In this document: positions 1 through 10,795 of the stretch, piece after piece
Layout: each line of letters starts with the position of its first letter
Numbering within the stretch: the stretch's first letter is position 1
Source: Arthrinium phaeospermum
Taxonomy: Eukaryota > Ascomycota > Sordariomycetes > Amphisphaeriales > Apiosporaceae
Direction: 5' to 3'
DNA: 64,000 nt
NCBI GenBank assembly: GCA_006503535.1
Contig: QYRS01000001.1
Coordinates: 1,240,001 to 1,304,000, forward strand
Notes under the pieces: model-generated
What the model was told of the DNA's origin: nothing
The model's database searches: none
Seen by the model: only the letters and a program-made list of their open reading frames with translations
Program-made: the position numbers and the translations under genes

Positions 1-489
1 AAGCTGGCGTGGGGAACTCGAATAAATATGCCAAAGTATCAACAATATGTGTGGCTGTACCGCACGACGCGTTCGATCTCATTGGTGGGTGTACCGTGGT
101 TAGTCGAGAGCGGGCATATAGTGCCCATCACCGGACGATGACGATGGTCTGGCAGGCTTTCAGAAGCAATCTGAGACCGGCAGACTGATAATACAAAAAT
201 TGTCTTACTTTAGCTCGACAGGTGAAAGTTGGTAGAGACACGTTAATGGCAGTGACTGATAATACAAAAATTGTCTTACTTTAGCTCGACAGGTGAAAGT
301 TGGTAGAGACACGTTAATGAACCATCTTTACTTCATACTTTTCCTCTTTCCCATAGCCTCTTCTGAACCAGCCATTACTCTAGGACACACACTCCTACGT
401 ACAAGACGGTAACTAGATCATATGGAGGGTCGTTTCGATCCAGCCGGAATCTCCTGAGCCGGCTGAGACGGATAAATTTCAGCGGTAGT
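1..489. other. Intergenic, with a 66-bp direct repeat
   Basis: No coding region is supported here. The only structure I see is the two-copy direct repeat at 183-319, listed separately. Confidence 0.5.
183..319. repeat. Two-copy direct repeat, 66 bp with 5-bp spacer
   Basis: Positions 183-248 and 254-319 are identical 66-mers beginning GACTGATAATAC and ending CGTTAATG, with a period of 71 bp. The intervening five bases are GCAGT. It lies in noncoding sequence. It may be a recent local duplication or an unmerged assembly overlap, as suspected for other two-copy repeats in this window. Confidence 0.9.
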
Positions 490-2100
490 CTATGTGCAAG
501 TCAACCATCTCGGTGTGTCCCAGCTCCATGGCCAACTGCACAACTTGCCCGCTGCGGAAGTGAAAGCGGGGCATCCGGTACGACGGTGCTGGTACTGGGT
601 CCAGTTCTGAGCCCTCCTCCAAGCCTTCGTATTCCTTGTAGCCGTCAGCAAAGGCAGGGTCGCGATCGCTGACGCCTTGGTAGCCCTATTCGTGTCAGCC
701 CCGTACTCGAGCAGCAATCGGACCAGCTCCACGTCGCTCAACCGAATCGCGCGGGGCAGCGGCACCAAGGAGTCGCACCGCACCAGCCTCGAGATGTTTC
801 CGAACCCCACCTGACAATCTGGGCCGTTCTGCCGGGGCGGCTAGGGGGTTCATTCGCACAAGGCGCCGCTCTCCAGTAAGGCCCGGGCGACGGCCACATC
901 CCCGCGACCCGCCGCCGAGCTCAGGGCAAGGGAGCGGGCGACGCGGTCGCTCCCGCGCATGACGATCTCGATAAGCTCCCGGCCGCCATTCCGCACCGCG
1001 TTGATCAGCGCGGGACCCTCGGCTTTGCGGCGCGTGCGGTCCGCGTCGGCGCCTGCGTCGAGAAAGAGATGGACCAGATCGGCACACTCGTGTTCCACGG
1101 CTCACTCCAGCAGCGGGATGTCGATTGAGAGCGGATCTTATTTAACGAACTGTGTACCGGGTATCGTCGTGTGGCCCAGGGTCGCGTCATCGAGTCTCAC
1201 ACCACCGAGCGCCAGAATCTGCGTGGCGATGCGCGTGCTGCGGTACTCCAACTCCAGCGCTGCCCGCCAGCGCCTCCGTCGACTTGTGCTCGCTTGGTCC
1301 ATCAGACCCGGCCTGGTCTTCCGTGGGATTGCACGACCTCGGGTCCTGACGGGGTTCACGACGCGGACTCCCATACCACGTTCCAGTCGTCTCGTTTCAT
1401 GTCGGGTAGCGCCCGATCTACAGACGATTTTACTACCATCTCTCGAGTCTGGGGAATGCCCTGCCGTATGATCCAGGTTTTGTCGAAGCTGAAGCTGCAG
1501 CCGAAGTCGACTTCCTGGTATATCTACCTGTGATGGCCGGCGCACCCCGTTTGAAGTACGCCTGCGGCAAGTGGGGCCCTTCAGCGTACCGGGCTCGATT
1601 CCGAACCCATGTCGCATGTTGCCAGGTCTGTAACGGCCGGTTTGCTTGAGCGGGAGCTCCTGCCAGTCTAACCTGCTGGAATAGGTATGGGACTGGATCT
1701 CGAGCGCCTCCTCTCGCCCCCAGTCGTTCGCGATCATTGGCAAGCAAGCAACCCACGAAGTCCTGGGCATCCGATGGGTGTTCTTTGGGGATTCACATGC
1801 TTTGGTCTGCGGAATGTTGTGAGTTGTCATCTGCGCCTTTGGGATGGTAGGATGGTAGCAGTCCCGTCAGCATCTCGTACAGAAACGCCCCCAACGTCCA
1901 CCAACCTGCCATGGCAGACTGAAAATCTTCCTGGGCCAGAAGCTCCAGTGCCGGGCAATGATAGACCCACGCATCAAGGCGCACCGTCAGCGCGGAGACG
2001 GCGATGGGGTCAAAGCGGTAATCCTCCCTCCTACCCTCCCCTCGCACCATGGAGCCCGACTCGCCTCAGCTCAGCAAGGGCTGAGCGCTCAATTGAACAC
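490..2100 (-). pseudogene. Decayed AGC protein kinase with C-terminal ankyrin repeats
   Basis: Reading the minus strand from about 2100 downward, pieces of one gene appear in different frames. Around 1957-1847 is an AGC-kinase subdomain VIII-IX segment: CPALELL followed by WWTLGAFLYEMLTGLLPSY, where an intact kinase would have APE and DWWTLG. Around 1701-1657 is the AGC tail signature EIQSHTYSSRLDWQEL. Ankyrin-like helices follow near 1100-850 (LVHLFLDAGADADR, VAVARALLESGA) and near 740-680 (DVELVRLLLEYGADTN). Fusions of Ypk/Sck-like kinases to ankyrin repeats are known in filamentous fungi. The N-lobe, P-loop and catalytic HRD/DFG region are not recognisable. It is GC-rich, so RIP does not explain the decay. 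Some frameshifts could be sequencing errors, but the missing N-lobe supports a true remnant. Confidence 0.6.
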
Positions 2101-2947
2101 CGTCGTATTTTGGGACTACGCAGGGAATCCAGCACCGGCGCACATCGGGGTCAGCAAGGTCTCCCGGGCTCGATGCAGTACGGACATATCTTAGCACGCC
2201 TAGGTTAGGCCGAGACGGTCGCACAGAAGCGTAGTGCAATTTGACGCTCAAACCCCCCGACATTTCCCAGCCTCAAGGGTGAACCCGATTCGTGTAAGTA
2301 GACCGTGTGCTGGTATTCTTCCAATATTGCGAGTCACGGTCAGCTAATGAATGGTCAGACTTGATGCGTTGCTGTAGCCAAGACAAGATTTTCTCGATAT
2401 GCTTTCTCCATGTTAACAGACGCCCTTGCGACTTTCGCGTTAGGTACCTCGAAGTAGATGCAACATGGGAGAGAGAAAGTGGTACGTTCACAAGCCACTG
2501 CCCGAAACGGATTTGCAAGAATCAAGAATTGGTGCGGGAGACTGAAATGGCATTCAGCATCAGCACAATCTAGACCCGAGGGGGCTGAAATCCCTCAAGA
2601 ACTTGCTTTGGTACAGAGGGATCAAACGAGGGCAAAACACAGTGTGAGATAGTTTCAACGCTTTTTGCATTCCATTTTGTCTAGAAAACCAAGGCCACCA
2701 TTTCGTCATACCTGATATCTGATATTTCCTTGAGGACATCTCAGCATCAAGCGGATGCTTGAGGGAACCACCCTCTACTTAAGGGTGCTGCTTGCTGTCT
2801 TTGGTCTAAGCGACGGCCGAACCCCTTCTGTATTTTTAGCTGTCATGTAACATCTAAAATCGTTATCTTGACCCGTTACGCTGTGCGAATAGTCTCATTG
2901 GATACACACCGCCATGGGCTTGCTTTCTTCAAAGTCTCTCAAGACGC
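2101..2947. other. Intergenic
   Basis: Downstream region shared by the kinase remnant (left) and the 3' end of beta-COP (right). I found no coding signal; the open frames here are short and show no family resemblance. Confidence 0.4.
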
Positions 2948-5870
2948 TCAAGCAGCAACCGTGCCGATCTTGTTCAGTCCCTTGAGACTGCCCAGGCTCA
3001 AGGCCAGACCTTGAGATCGACTTCTTATCCTAACGAAACCTGTAACAGGGCCGTCGTCACCTTCCTTCTCAATGCTCAAGTTCGCAAGAGCGTCCTCGCC
3101 TATACCGGTGTCAGTTCATGTTAAGAGATGTTGTATCAGGACAAGGTACTTACCGAAAACGCTTCTCGCGTAAAGGTTTGCGCTCAAGAATTGGCAGTCG
3201 CCCTTCAGGCTGGCCTCGGGTGTCAGGCAGCTCATGTTGGTGCAAGCCATCAGTTGTTCCAAGAACTCGCGCAGAGTCTTTGCCCTGCTGTTGATGTTGA
3301 CCTTGTTCTCCCACTCGAACTCGGTCCACATGGTTCGGAACTGTTTCGGTGCAAGTAGCCGGCTGGGTAGTCCATAATATCGACGTGCAAGTCGTTGAGG
3401 ATCACCACATTGGTGTCGGTGCTGTGTGCGCCATCGTAAACAACGTTGCCGAAAATGACGCCAGTGTCTGTTGATGACACCTTGATTGTGCACTGCACAT
3501 TGTGGAAGTCGTGGGGGCCGAGGTTTTGTGTCGTTGGCCGCTCAACAACCTTCAAGTCGCCCAGTGTCGCGAACTCGACGGAAAGGTTCTGCAGAGTCTC
3601 TGTAGTTTGGTTGACCAGTAACACATCGAGGACGATATCGAATTGGTGCACCTTGACGTACGCCTCAGCGTAGACGGGGTCCGAGAAACCAGTAAGTTGC
3701 ACAACTCGGCTCAGTTTGGACGAAAGGTCCTCCGCAGGAGCATCGCCGCCAGTGGCCTTCTCCAGGTCGAGCTCAATTTCATCTGCCCATCCACCGTGTT
3801 CTTCTTGGAAAGCTGTCGGATTTGCACGACATCGTCCACTTGAATGGCAGTCTTGGCCTTCTCAAAGGCCTCCTTGGCAGCTCGCTTCTTCTCCTCAACC
3901 TGTACCATGGCACGGAAGGCTTTGCGGGTGTCGTCCAAGAAGACACTTCCGAGTTCCTTCTTCTGAGAGAACTCGGCCAGAGATCGAACACACGACATGA
4001 CACGGTCGACCGAGTCCTCGTCGATAGGGGCCTTGACGAAGTGAGACTGTCCAACGCGGATGATGGAAATCAGAATCAACATGGCCTCGGCCTTGAGGGC
4101 GTTCGTGCGGGCATGATCGGCGGAGATATCGGCGTGGCGCATGACTAACTTGGTAAGCGTCGCCGAGAGCACGGTGGCCAGGTAGTAGTCGCCGTCCAGG
4201 ATGAGCTGTCGCAGCGGCGGCTTCTGCGCAGCCTTAACGGCCTCCAACTTCGCAGCAGCCGCAGCGGAGCTGGTCAGAGCAGTCTCGGTGGCGTAAGTGC
4301 CGTCGGCCAGAACCTTGCGCGATCCGGAGGGAGCAGCGGGCTTGGAGTGACCGTTGACTTGCTCGTCCTTCTCCTTCTCGTCATCACCCTGGTCCAGCAG
4401 TCGCTGTTCGGAAGCCAAGATCGGGATCTCGCCCAGGCTGGCGCGGATTCCCCTCCAGGCATCCCGGATGTCCTTCTCCTCAAGGGAGTACTCGCCAATA
4501 ATCCAGATGATGCCACGGTAGACCTTACCTGCGCGGACCTCGCTCAGAGTGGCGACCAAACGCTCAACGATAGAGGGTCGCAGCTTAGGGAACTTCTCGA
4601 CGACCTCCTTGACGAAGTTGATGACATCGACGGCGGACGTGTTGCTGAAGTCGGCAATGAAGTCCATGAGGAGATCCACGACACTGGCTGCCACCTCGGA
4701 GAACTTGATGGCGCACTGGTGGATCGATTGAATAAGCAACTGGCGGTACTCGGCGTTCTTCTCGTACTCTTGGTCGACAGTCTTGGAGAGCCTTCTTCAA
4801 CAGCAACACAACCTCTTCCACGTTCTTGCTGGCAACCATTTCCAAGGCAATGCTGAGGGCCTTTCTCCGCACGTCAATATCGGGGCTAGACAGGACTCTG
4901 AGGATCTCCATAATAAGGTCGTCCAAGATGCCCTCGTTCTTCTGGCGCAACTGATCGACACGGTCGAGCACGATAAGCTTGACATTGTTGTCCGCCTCCT
5001 TGATGCTCAACTCGATGAACTTGGCGGCGGCAGCCTTGACGGCGACCGGGTTCGACGTCAATGCCGTCAGCGACGAAGCAGCCTCATAGACGACAGTAGA
5101 AGCGCCGGCCTCGAGCAAGTCGAAGATGAGTCTGAGATAACGGGCCTTGTTTTGCGAGTTCTGGACAGCATCTTTGCGGATGAACTCCAACTCCACCAAT
5201 TGCAACAGCTCCTCTGCGTTGGGGATACCCTCGAAGACATTGCTAAGATACGCAAGCGCCTTGTCGTGATCGATGCTGGCGAGGGCGGCGAATGCATTGC
5301 GCTTGCAGGTCGCGTCACTTTCTGACTCAAGGAAGGTGGCGATCAGATCTGAGGCGTCGGGGATGAGAGACTGCGAATGTGTGTAGATGGAAGAGATGGC
5401 GTAGACGGCGTTCTTTCGGACGTATGCGTGTCGGTGCTCGAGACATTGGCGCGCCGAGGACAGCAGGGGCTCGATCAGCTCAGCTTCTCGCAGCTTGCAA
5501 AGGAAGCGTAGTGTGTTACCCCGGATGTACTCGTTGGGGTGTTGAAGATCGTTTCGGATGCCGTTGCAGACCAGAATCATTTCCTGCTTCAGCTTGCCCT
5601 GGGCATCCAGCTTGGGGCAGATTTCGTAATAGAAGTACAGGAGCTTCTTCAGCGGCTTGTACTTGGAGGGCATGACGAAACGGATAATGTGCATGAGAAG
5701 CTGGGGCATAGGATCGCCATTCAGCATGACGGTCAGAATGCGCTTCATTGTCTCGACCTTGCTCTCGTCAGTACCCTTCTCCAGCTGCGTGCGCAGCTCC
5801 GACATGCTGGGAAATCGGCAGTGTTGTCCTGATGGACCAAACTGTAGGCATTCTCCAGAAACGACGACAT
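2948..5870 (-). CDS. SEC26: Coatomer subunit beta (beta-COP), with apparent frameshifts
   Basis: Beta subunit of the COPI coat, which buds Golgi-to-ER and intra-Golgi vesicles. The start at 5870 gives the conserved N-terminus [20 protein letters not shown]. The HEAT/adaptin-like trunk ([33 protein letters not shown]) and the appendage region ([27 protein letters not shown]) follow in order. A last intron (3100-3153, gtaagt...tatag) joins FG to [13 protein letters not shown], and the stop is at 2948. With the breaks repaired the length would be about 955 aa, as usual for fungi. Colinear homology breaks frame near 5810 (a C lost from a run), 4791, 3780 (a G lost), 3366 and 3345. All are 1-2 nt changes and no domain is missing. 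Since beta-COP is essential, I infer sequence errors; a second intact copy elsewhere is the alternative. Confidence 0.93.
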
Positions 5871-6696
5871 GATGGGCGGAGGGTGCGGTTCGCGACCGCA
5901 GTATCGGGACTTGGTGTGTTGGTAGAGCTGCACTGAGCGGGTTCAGTTCAGTGTCGTCGGCGTGGTTGTTGGAGGATTCGTGGGGGAGTGATTCGATGGG
6001 CCCAATTGCGAGCGGTGGTCGAGGCTCTCTCTCGCTCTCTCTGGTACACGTATACAATTTGGGGGGACGGGGGTGGATGGGCCAATTGCGCCGGTAAGGC
6101 CAGGCTAAAGAATTAGAGGATGATCAAATGTTGGCTAACAGACGAGAAGCTGTCTGTCGGGTTGGATCATGCAATGGCGCATGTCAGATATGAGGGTCGA
6201 CCGATCTGAATTGGCGGTGGTATGAATTATGTGTCGTCAAATGCTCTCCCTAAACGGCTCCTAATGAATGGCCAGCTTCGATTTGTCCAGACTGGCTTCT
6301 GGGCTTCTCGATAGCCAGCTGCCAGCCTGACCATCTGTCCCCTGATCCAGAGCTAGCTGGGTGTGCCCCACCAAGACTCAATTGAATTCCGACATGGTTG
6401 TTCCGATTCCGGTATCCCAGCTTTTTGTGGGCACTCAGTTCTGTTAAAGCCACGAGCCATGAAGCCACAGTCCACTAGCATAAGCCTCATTCAATTGAAG
6501 CCAAATGCCCAGCACCCAGTGAGCAGCCGACCCCGCTTGCTGTCAGTTTTCCTTAGTCATTGTGCCCAGCGCCATGCAGGACCTTGTTGCTGCCCAGCTT
6601 TGGCCTCTCACCTGTCAGAAAGCAAAGCAGCTCGGCAATATAACCTGACAAAACAGTCGTGCATACCATCAGCAAATGACGTAATATGCTTCAAAA
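5871..6696. other. Intergenic, beta-COP promoter side
   Basis: Holds the upstream region of beta-COP, including a CT/GA-rich stretch near 6025-6045. No coding region or repeat is supported. Confidence 0.4.
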
Positions 6697-6786
6697 GGTG
6701 GCATAGTATAGTGGTCAGTACAACACGTTGTGGTCTAGCATCATAACTGTTCCGTGTAGACCCCGGTTCGATTCCGGGTGCCGCCA
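6697..6786 (+). tRNA. tRNA-His (GTG) with an 18-nt intron
   Basis: The acceptor strands 6697-6703 (GGTGGCA) and 6779-6785 (TGCCGCC) pair over 7 bp with one G-T, and the discriminator is A at 6786. The anticodon stem ACACG/CGTGT encloses TTGTGG, which gives anticodon GTG. An 18-nt intron follows position 37 (about 6733-6750), the canonical place. The T arm is CCCGG-TTCGATT-CCGGG, containing a consensus B box. Isotype is assigned from the anticodon alone. Removal of the intron would need the tRNA endonuclease and the ligase encoded at 34-36.6 kb. Confidence 0.85.
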
Positions 6787-7591
6787 ACCTCTTTGCATTT
6801 TTTTCTCAGCTATCTTCCTTCGATATTGTTCTTACCCAAGCATACAAACATCTAGTCAATTACTTACTTTTTGGAGCAATCAGCCTGACCCGAGTTCATT
6901 TGCATGGCGCTGCAGTTTGACTACGTCCCTTCGTTATCTCCGAATGACTTTTGTTTGCTCTACCAGCGATGCTCACCACCAAAGTGTCTCGACATGGGAA
7001 AAGAACCGACTTGTAACTACGATAGCATCCAATTGCGTGTTACTCTGGCCAGACCTTGCCACCTCCATTCTCTGTTACGTTTGTCTACTCGATTGGATGG
7101 GCAACTCTAGTATCGAACCGGTGGTGTCAGTACCGATCTTTGTTGTAGTTAGTCGTCCATATATTCGCTCATCTAGACCATTTTCGCATCGTAGATCCAT
7201 GGCTGTGCAGGTGAACCATACCTGTTGGTTACTGAGGTTTCTCCGCTCAGAACTCAGATCAATGGTAAATGGCCCATTCGGTTTATAAACTTTCTGCGTA
7301 CCAGCAAAACATGCAACACAAGATCCCCGAGATCAGCGGTGCAACGGAGATAGCTTCCATGGCAGTCTATAAGACTGCGGTATTCACCCGCTGGTTGCAC
7401 ACAAATCCATCCTGAAGAACATTGTGTCAAGCCTTCTTTCACGAGTCTCATTCACGAAAGCTTTCAACTTTCTCTGCCATATCATTTGTTTCTACTGGGC
7501 AGTGAGCGAACCGACATCAAACCCGGACCAAAAACACATCAACTGTATACCCAACCCGGGCAATACCTCGACTACTTCCTATCTCGACACC
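6787..7591. other. Intergenic / 5' region of the membrane-protein gene
   Basis: Lies between tRNA-His and the small membrane-protein gene. The frame of the latter is open back to about 7424, but the best-context ATG is at 7592, so 7424-7591 is treated as 5' leader. Nothing else is supported. Confidence 0.4.
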
Positions 7592-7999
7592 ATGGCCAAT
7601 AAGACAGAAATCGAGCTCCACCAGAAGGGCATGCCCGACAGATACACAGTCTCTGAGAATGTCGACCAATACACAGGCCTGTTCGTCTGGGCGGGCATCG
7701 TAGGGGGGGTTTTCTACTTTGTGTGTGCCTGTATCGTCGCAGCCACATTCTACAAGAAGATAAGGGAGACGTATCCCGTCTTCCGCAACGACGGCTGCCT
7801 TGTCGTTTTCCTGCCCGTCCTCTCCTTCGTCATCGGGGTCGTCTTCCCGGTCTGGCTATCCACATATTTGGCTTACATGTGCGTCACCTACGTCGTGCGC
7901 AAAGCTTGCGCAGAAGGAGGTACCTGCTGCGGCATCAACTTCGCCTCGTACAAGGCTCGCAGAGCCGCACGCCGAGCCAGAGACTGGAGGAGCAGATGA
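7592..7999 (+). CDS. Small membrane protein, two predicted TM segments
   Basis: 135 aa, not assigned to a named family. The start at 7592 (ACACCATGG context) is preferred to upstream in-frame possibilities because the protein then begins with a polar head (MANKTEIELHQKG). Two hydrophobic segments follow: around residues 31-52 (LFVWAGIVGGVFYFVCACIVAA) and 70-95 (LVVFLPVLSFVIGVVFPVWL...). The tail is cysteine-containing and then strongly basic (KARRAARRARDWRSR), which by the positive-inside rule would lie in the cytosol. No intron is needed. Confidence 0.6.
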   Translation: MANKTEIELHQKGMPDRYTVSENVDQYTGLFVWAGIVGGVFYFVCACIVAATFYKKIRETYPVFRNDGCLVVFLPVLSFVIGVVFPVWLSTYLAYMCVTYVVRKACAEGGTCCGINFASYKARRAARRARDWRSR

Positions 8000-9792
8000 G
8001 GTTTCAGCAGCAGCAGCGACAACAGAGGACTCAGCAACCAGATCAGACTGAGCCAGTTGCCCGCCTCGCCTGCGTACACTGCCTATGCTCCATCAGATAT
8101 GGAAGCAGGCTTGGCATGACCGCATATAGGACCGACTACTGCATGTTGAATCCAAGAGAAATGATACGGATGGAAGATCATGTGTGGTCAATACCGTATC
8201 ACAGAAAACAGAAGAGCTCTTTACTAAGTATCACCACCGGTCTGATTAGGTCCAAGACTCCAGACTGTTCGTTGTGGGCCTTCGTTACCGTTGCCCTGAG
8301 TTGGCATCTTTGAAGTTGGCGAGAAAGGATTCACTTAGTCAAGACCGAATTACCGGCAACCAAGATGTCATGGGGTTCTATTTCAGAAACTAATTCATAT
8401 ACTTGATTATTGATGATACATGCTATATCAAAGGGAATACAGCATTCACTACAAGACTGAATCCAATATTCTTTTCTTCCCATACTCTCTTCAATTATAA
8501 AGATCTTGGCCAAACTCAAAGACATCCTGATGACGAATTTACGTCCATAAACTATGTACCTCTCAAGAAGACATAACGCTAGCCATGGATTCATGTGTAT
8601 AGTTGTCACAGTGACATGATTAAAGATGTAATAGCTCCTGTGCGATTCTATACTTTACATACATGTCAAATTATACACGTCTTTCTGCCTATGTCGTACT
8701 TGTTCTCCCTCTTGCATATCATGATTTCCCGTTAATGACTTCTTCAATTTGTATGGCCCTCGCTGACTGAATCCTGTCATATGCTTGATCCAATTTGGTC
8801 AATATATGAACGATTGAAGCGTGTGCAAGCTCCACGGCACCCATCATCGCTCGCTCAACCAAAAGCTTCTTGTTTCGACTTAAGCTTGGTTCGACTTCAC
8901 ACACACATTGGAACATCTGCGATTTGGCCCCAGGTTGTAGTCCGTCGAATCGGCTTTCCAAGATCTATGGTATACCAGCCAATTGACCGGAATGGGAGAG
9001 CAGTGCGGCCCCAAGCCCGATTGCTCGCGCATCCCTGAAGCGGAGGGCGATGTCGCAACAGCACGTGGTGCTGTGTTCCATTGCCTGTGCGGTTCATTCC
9101 GTCATACCCGTTGCCATCTAGGTATTACCTAAAAGTTCGAGGCCAAGATATCAAGACACTGTGTTCGCAATCCCCAGCTTGCGTAGTTGTTTGACGTTCT
9201 GCTTGATCAACTGCCAATCACCAGTTGCGGGTCATAGGGGTCAAGGCCCCCATTGCGTGCAGGGGTTTGCCCGGCAGATGAACCGGTTTGCGCTGGGCTG
9301 GACTGACGTGCCTGGGCGCGCCAGCGACTTTTGGGTCAGGGCGGGCAGACGCGCTTCTTCGACAAACCAATTGCATACCATCAATCAACCTGCCAAAAGG
9401 CATGCGCCATTGGAGGCGTTGAACGATGCATGTTGTCGCTCTGGCCTGCGTCGATCAGGGAATTGCGCTACACAGGAGTTTGTTTCATCCAAGAAGCTTT
9501 TCTCCCCCTTGTCTAATTGGGTCCCGCTCCAGCAATGTGGTTTGTGGCGCTCAACAACGTCCCCCACTTGGAATGAGGGTAGCAGGTATGTAGGAATCCG
9601 ACGCGGGTATTTATTTCTGCAGCACACCGCATGCCGGGCCTCAATAGTTTTAGGAAGTTTCGTTCTCTACATACCCTTTTGCATTCCTTCTAGAAGCCAT
9701 CAAGTTTATTTCTGTCGTCTGATCTTTTGCCTTGCGTCGCCCGCTTTCCCTAATCCGAAATCTTTAATCGTCTGATCTGTTGGACTTGTCAC
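8000..9792. other. Long intergenic stretch
   Basis: About 1.8 kb without a supportable gene. A minus-strand frame at 8719-8961 has coding-like composition (KKLLVERAMMGAVELAHASI) but no family match or gene structure. The 3' part is the presumed promoter and leader of the calmodulin-like gene. Confidence 0.4.
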
Positions 9793-10677
9793 ATGGAGAG
9801 GAGATCGCAGTCTTCAAGGAGCTGTTTGATTCTTACGTGAGTCCCATGCCCGAATCCACAAAGTTACTCTGATTCTAACCTCTTCAACAGGATGATGATA
9901 AGGGTGGTATGTTGCATACCTAGCCAGGAACTCACATTCATTCCAAGGGGCACTTGATGCTAATAACTCCCTCCTATACAGGTAACTCACCGTCGAGGAG
10001 TTCGCCAAGGTGATGTCGAGCAGCCCCGGCCAGCAGCCCACCGAGGCGGAGGTGCAGCAGATCATCAAGGAGGTCGACCTGGACGGTGACGGAACCATCA
10101 ACTTCAACGGTCTCCTATACAGGTAACATCACCGTCGAGGAGTTCGCCAAGGTGATGTCGAGCAGCCCCGGCCAGCAGCCCACCGAGGCGGAGGTGCAGC
10201 AGATCATCAAGGAGGTCGACCTGGACGGTGACGGAACCATCAACTTCAACGGTATGTTCTGGACTCCATGTATAAAGAGACTGTCAGTGCTGACCCAGAG
10301 ATTTCAGAGTTCATCACCATGATGACCGGCCAGCCCTACCCGCCCGTGGCAGACCCGAGCGAGGAGTGGACCAAGGCCTGGAAGGAGTTCGAGCCCTCCA
10401 TGAACGGCTCCATCACGCAGAGCCAATTCCGCCAGCTCATGGCCAACCTGGTAGAGCCGGTCACCGACGTAGAGGTTGACCGGCTGGTCAACAACGTGGA
10501 CGGCGAGGGCAAGATCAGCTGTAAGTGAACCCAGCCTAATGTCTCATGGGGGGTAAAGGGGCGAAGAACTGGACCAAGCTAATCTGCGAACTATATATAG
10601 ACAAGGACTTCGAGCACTTCATGAAGCACCGGAATGAGGCGGGCGACGTTCTTGAGGAGCAACAGTCGGCTTCTTGA
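9793..10677 (+). CDS. Calmodulin-like EF-hand protein, five exons, one exon duplicated
   Basis: Likely a Ca2+ sensor of the calmodulin family. Proposed exons: 9793-9836, 9891-9906, 10123-10251, 10308-10520, 10601-10677, all with GT-AG borders. Hand 1 lies around [17 protein letters not shown]. Hand 2 is canonical ([13 protein letters not shown]). Hand 3 is degenerate ([12 protein letters not shown]) and hand 4 partial ([13 protein letters not shown]). Exon 1 needs one extra base between the ATG and [10 protein letters not shown]; the exon sum of 479 nt plus one is 160 codons, consistent with a single missing base. Exon 3 with its 3' splice site is tandemly duplicated at 9971-10253. Copy 1 has a 1-nt loss and no good 5' splice site, so splicing to copy 2 would give a normal protein. 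Degenerate hands 3-4 argue against true calmodulin. Confidence 0.8.
9971..10253 (+). repeat. Tandem duplication of a calmodulin-like exon
   Basis: Copy 1 is 9971-10111 (141 bp) and copy 2 is 10112-10253 (142 bp), directly abutting. Each begins CTCCTATACAG (the 3' splice site) and ends AACTTCAACGGT. The only difference I see is GTAACTCACC in copy 1 against GTAACATCACC in copy 2, a single-base loss that puts copy 1 out of frame. Confidence 0.92.
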
Positions 10678-10795
10678 GCGCTGATATCAAGGAAGTAAAA
10701 GTCATTAGATCGCCTAGCCATGAAATGTGTCTAGTATTGCGTACTGAATAGAAACATCTACCTCTGTTCTGCAAATGACTAAAATAAGAAACCAT

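Noticed and set aside
490..2100. RIP as the cause of decay of the kinase-ankyrin gene
   Set aside because: The segment remains GC-rich, without the TpA excess expected from C-to-T repeat-induced mutation.
2914..3110. Plus-strand coding-like stretch starting ATGGGCTTGC
   Set aside because: It is the antisense of the last beta-COP exon; the minus strand reads [13 protein letters not shown] to a conserved C-terminus.
8719..8961. Minus-strand 80-codon frame with helical text
   Set aside because: Too short and isolated; no homologue recognised.
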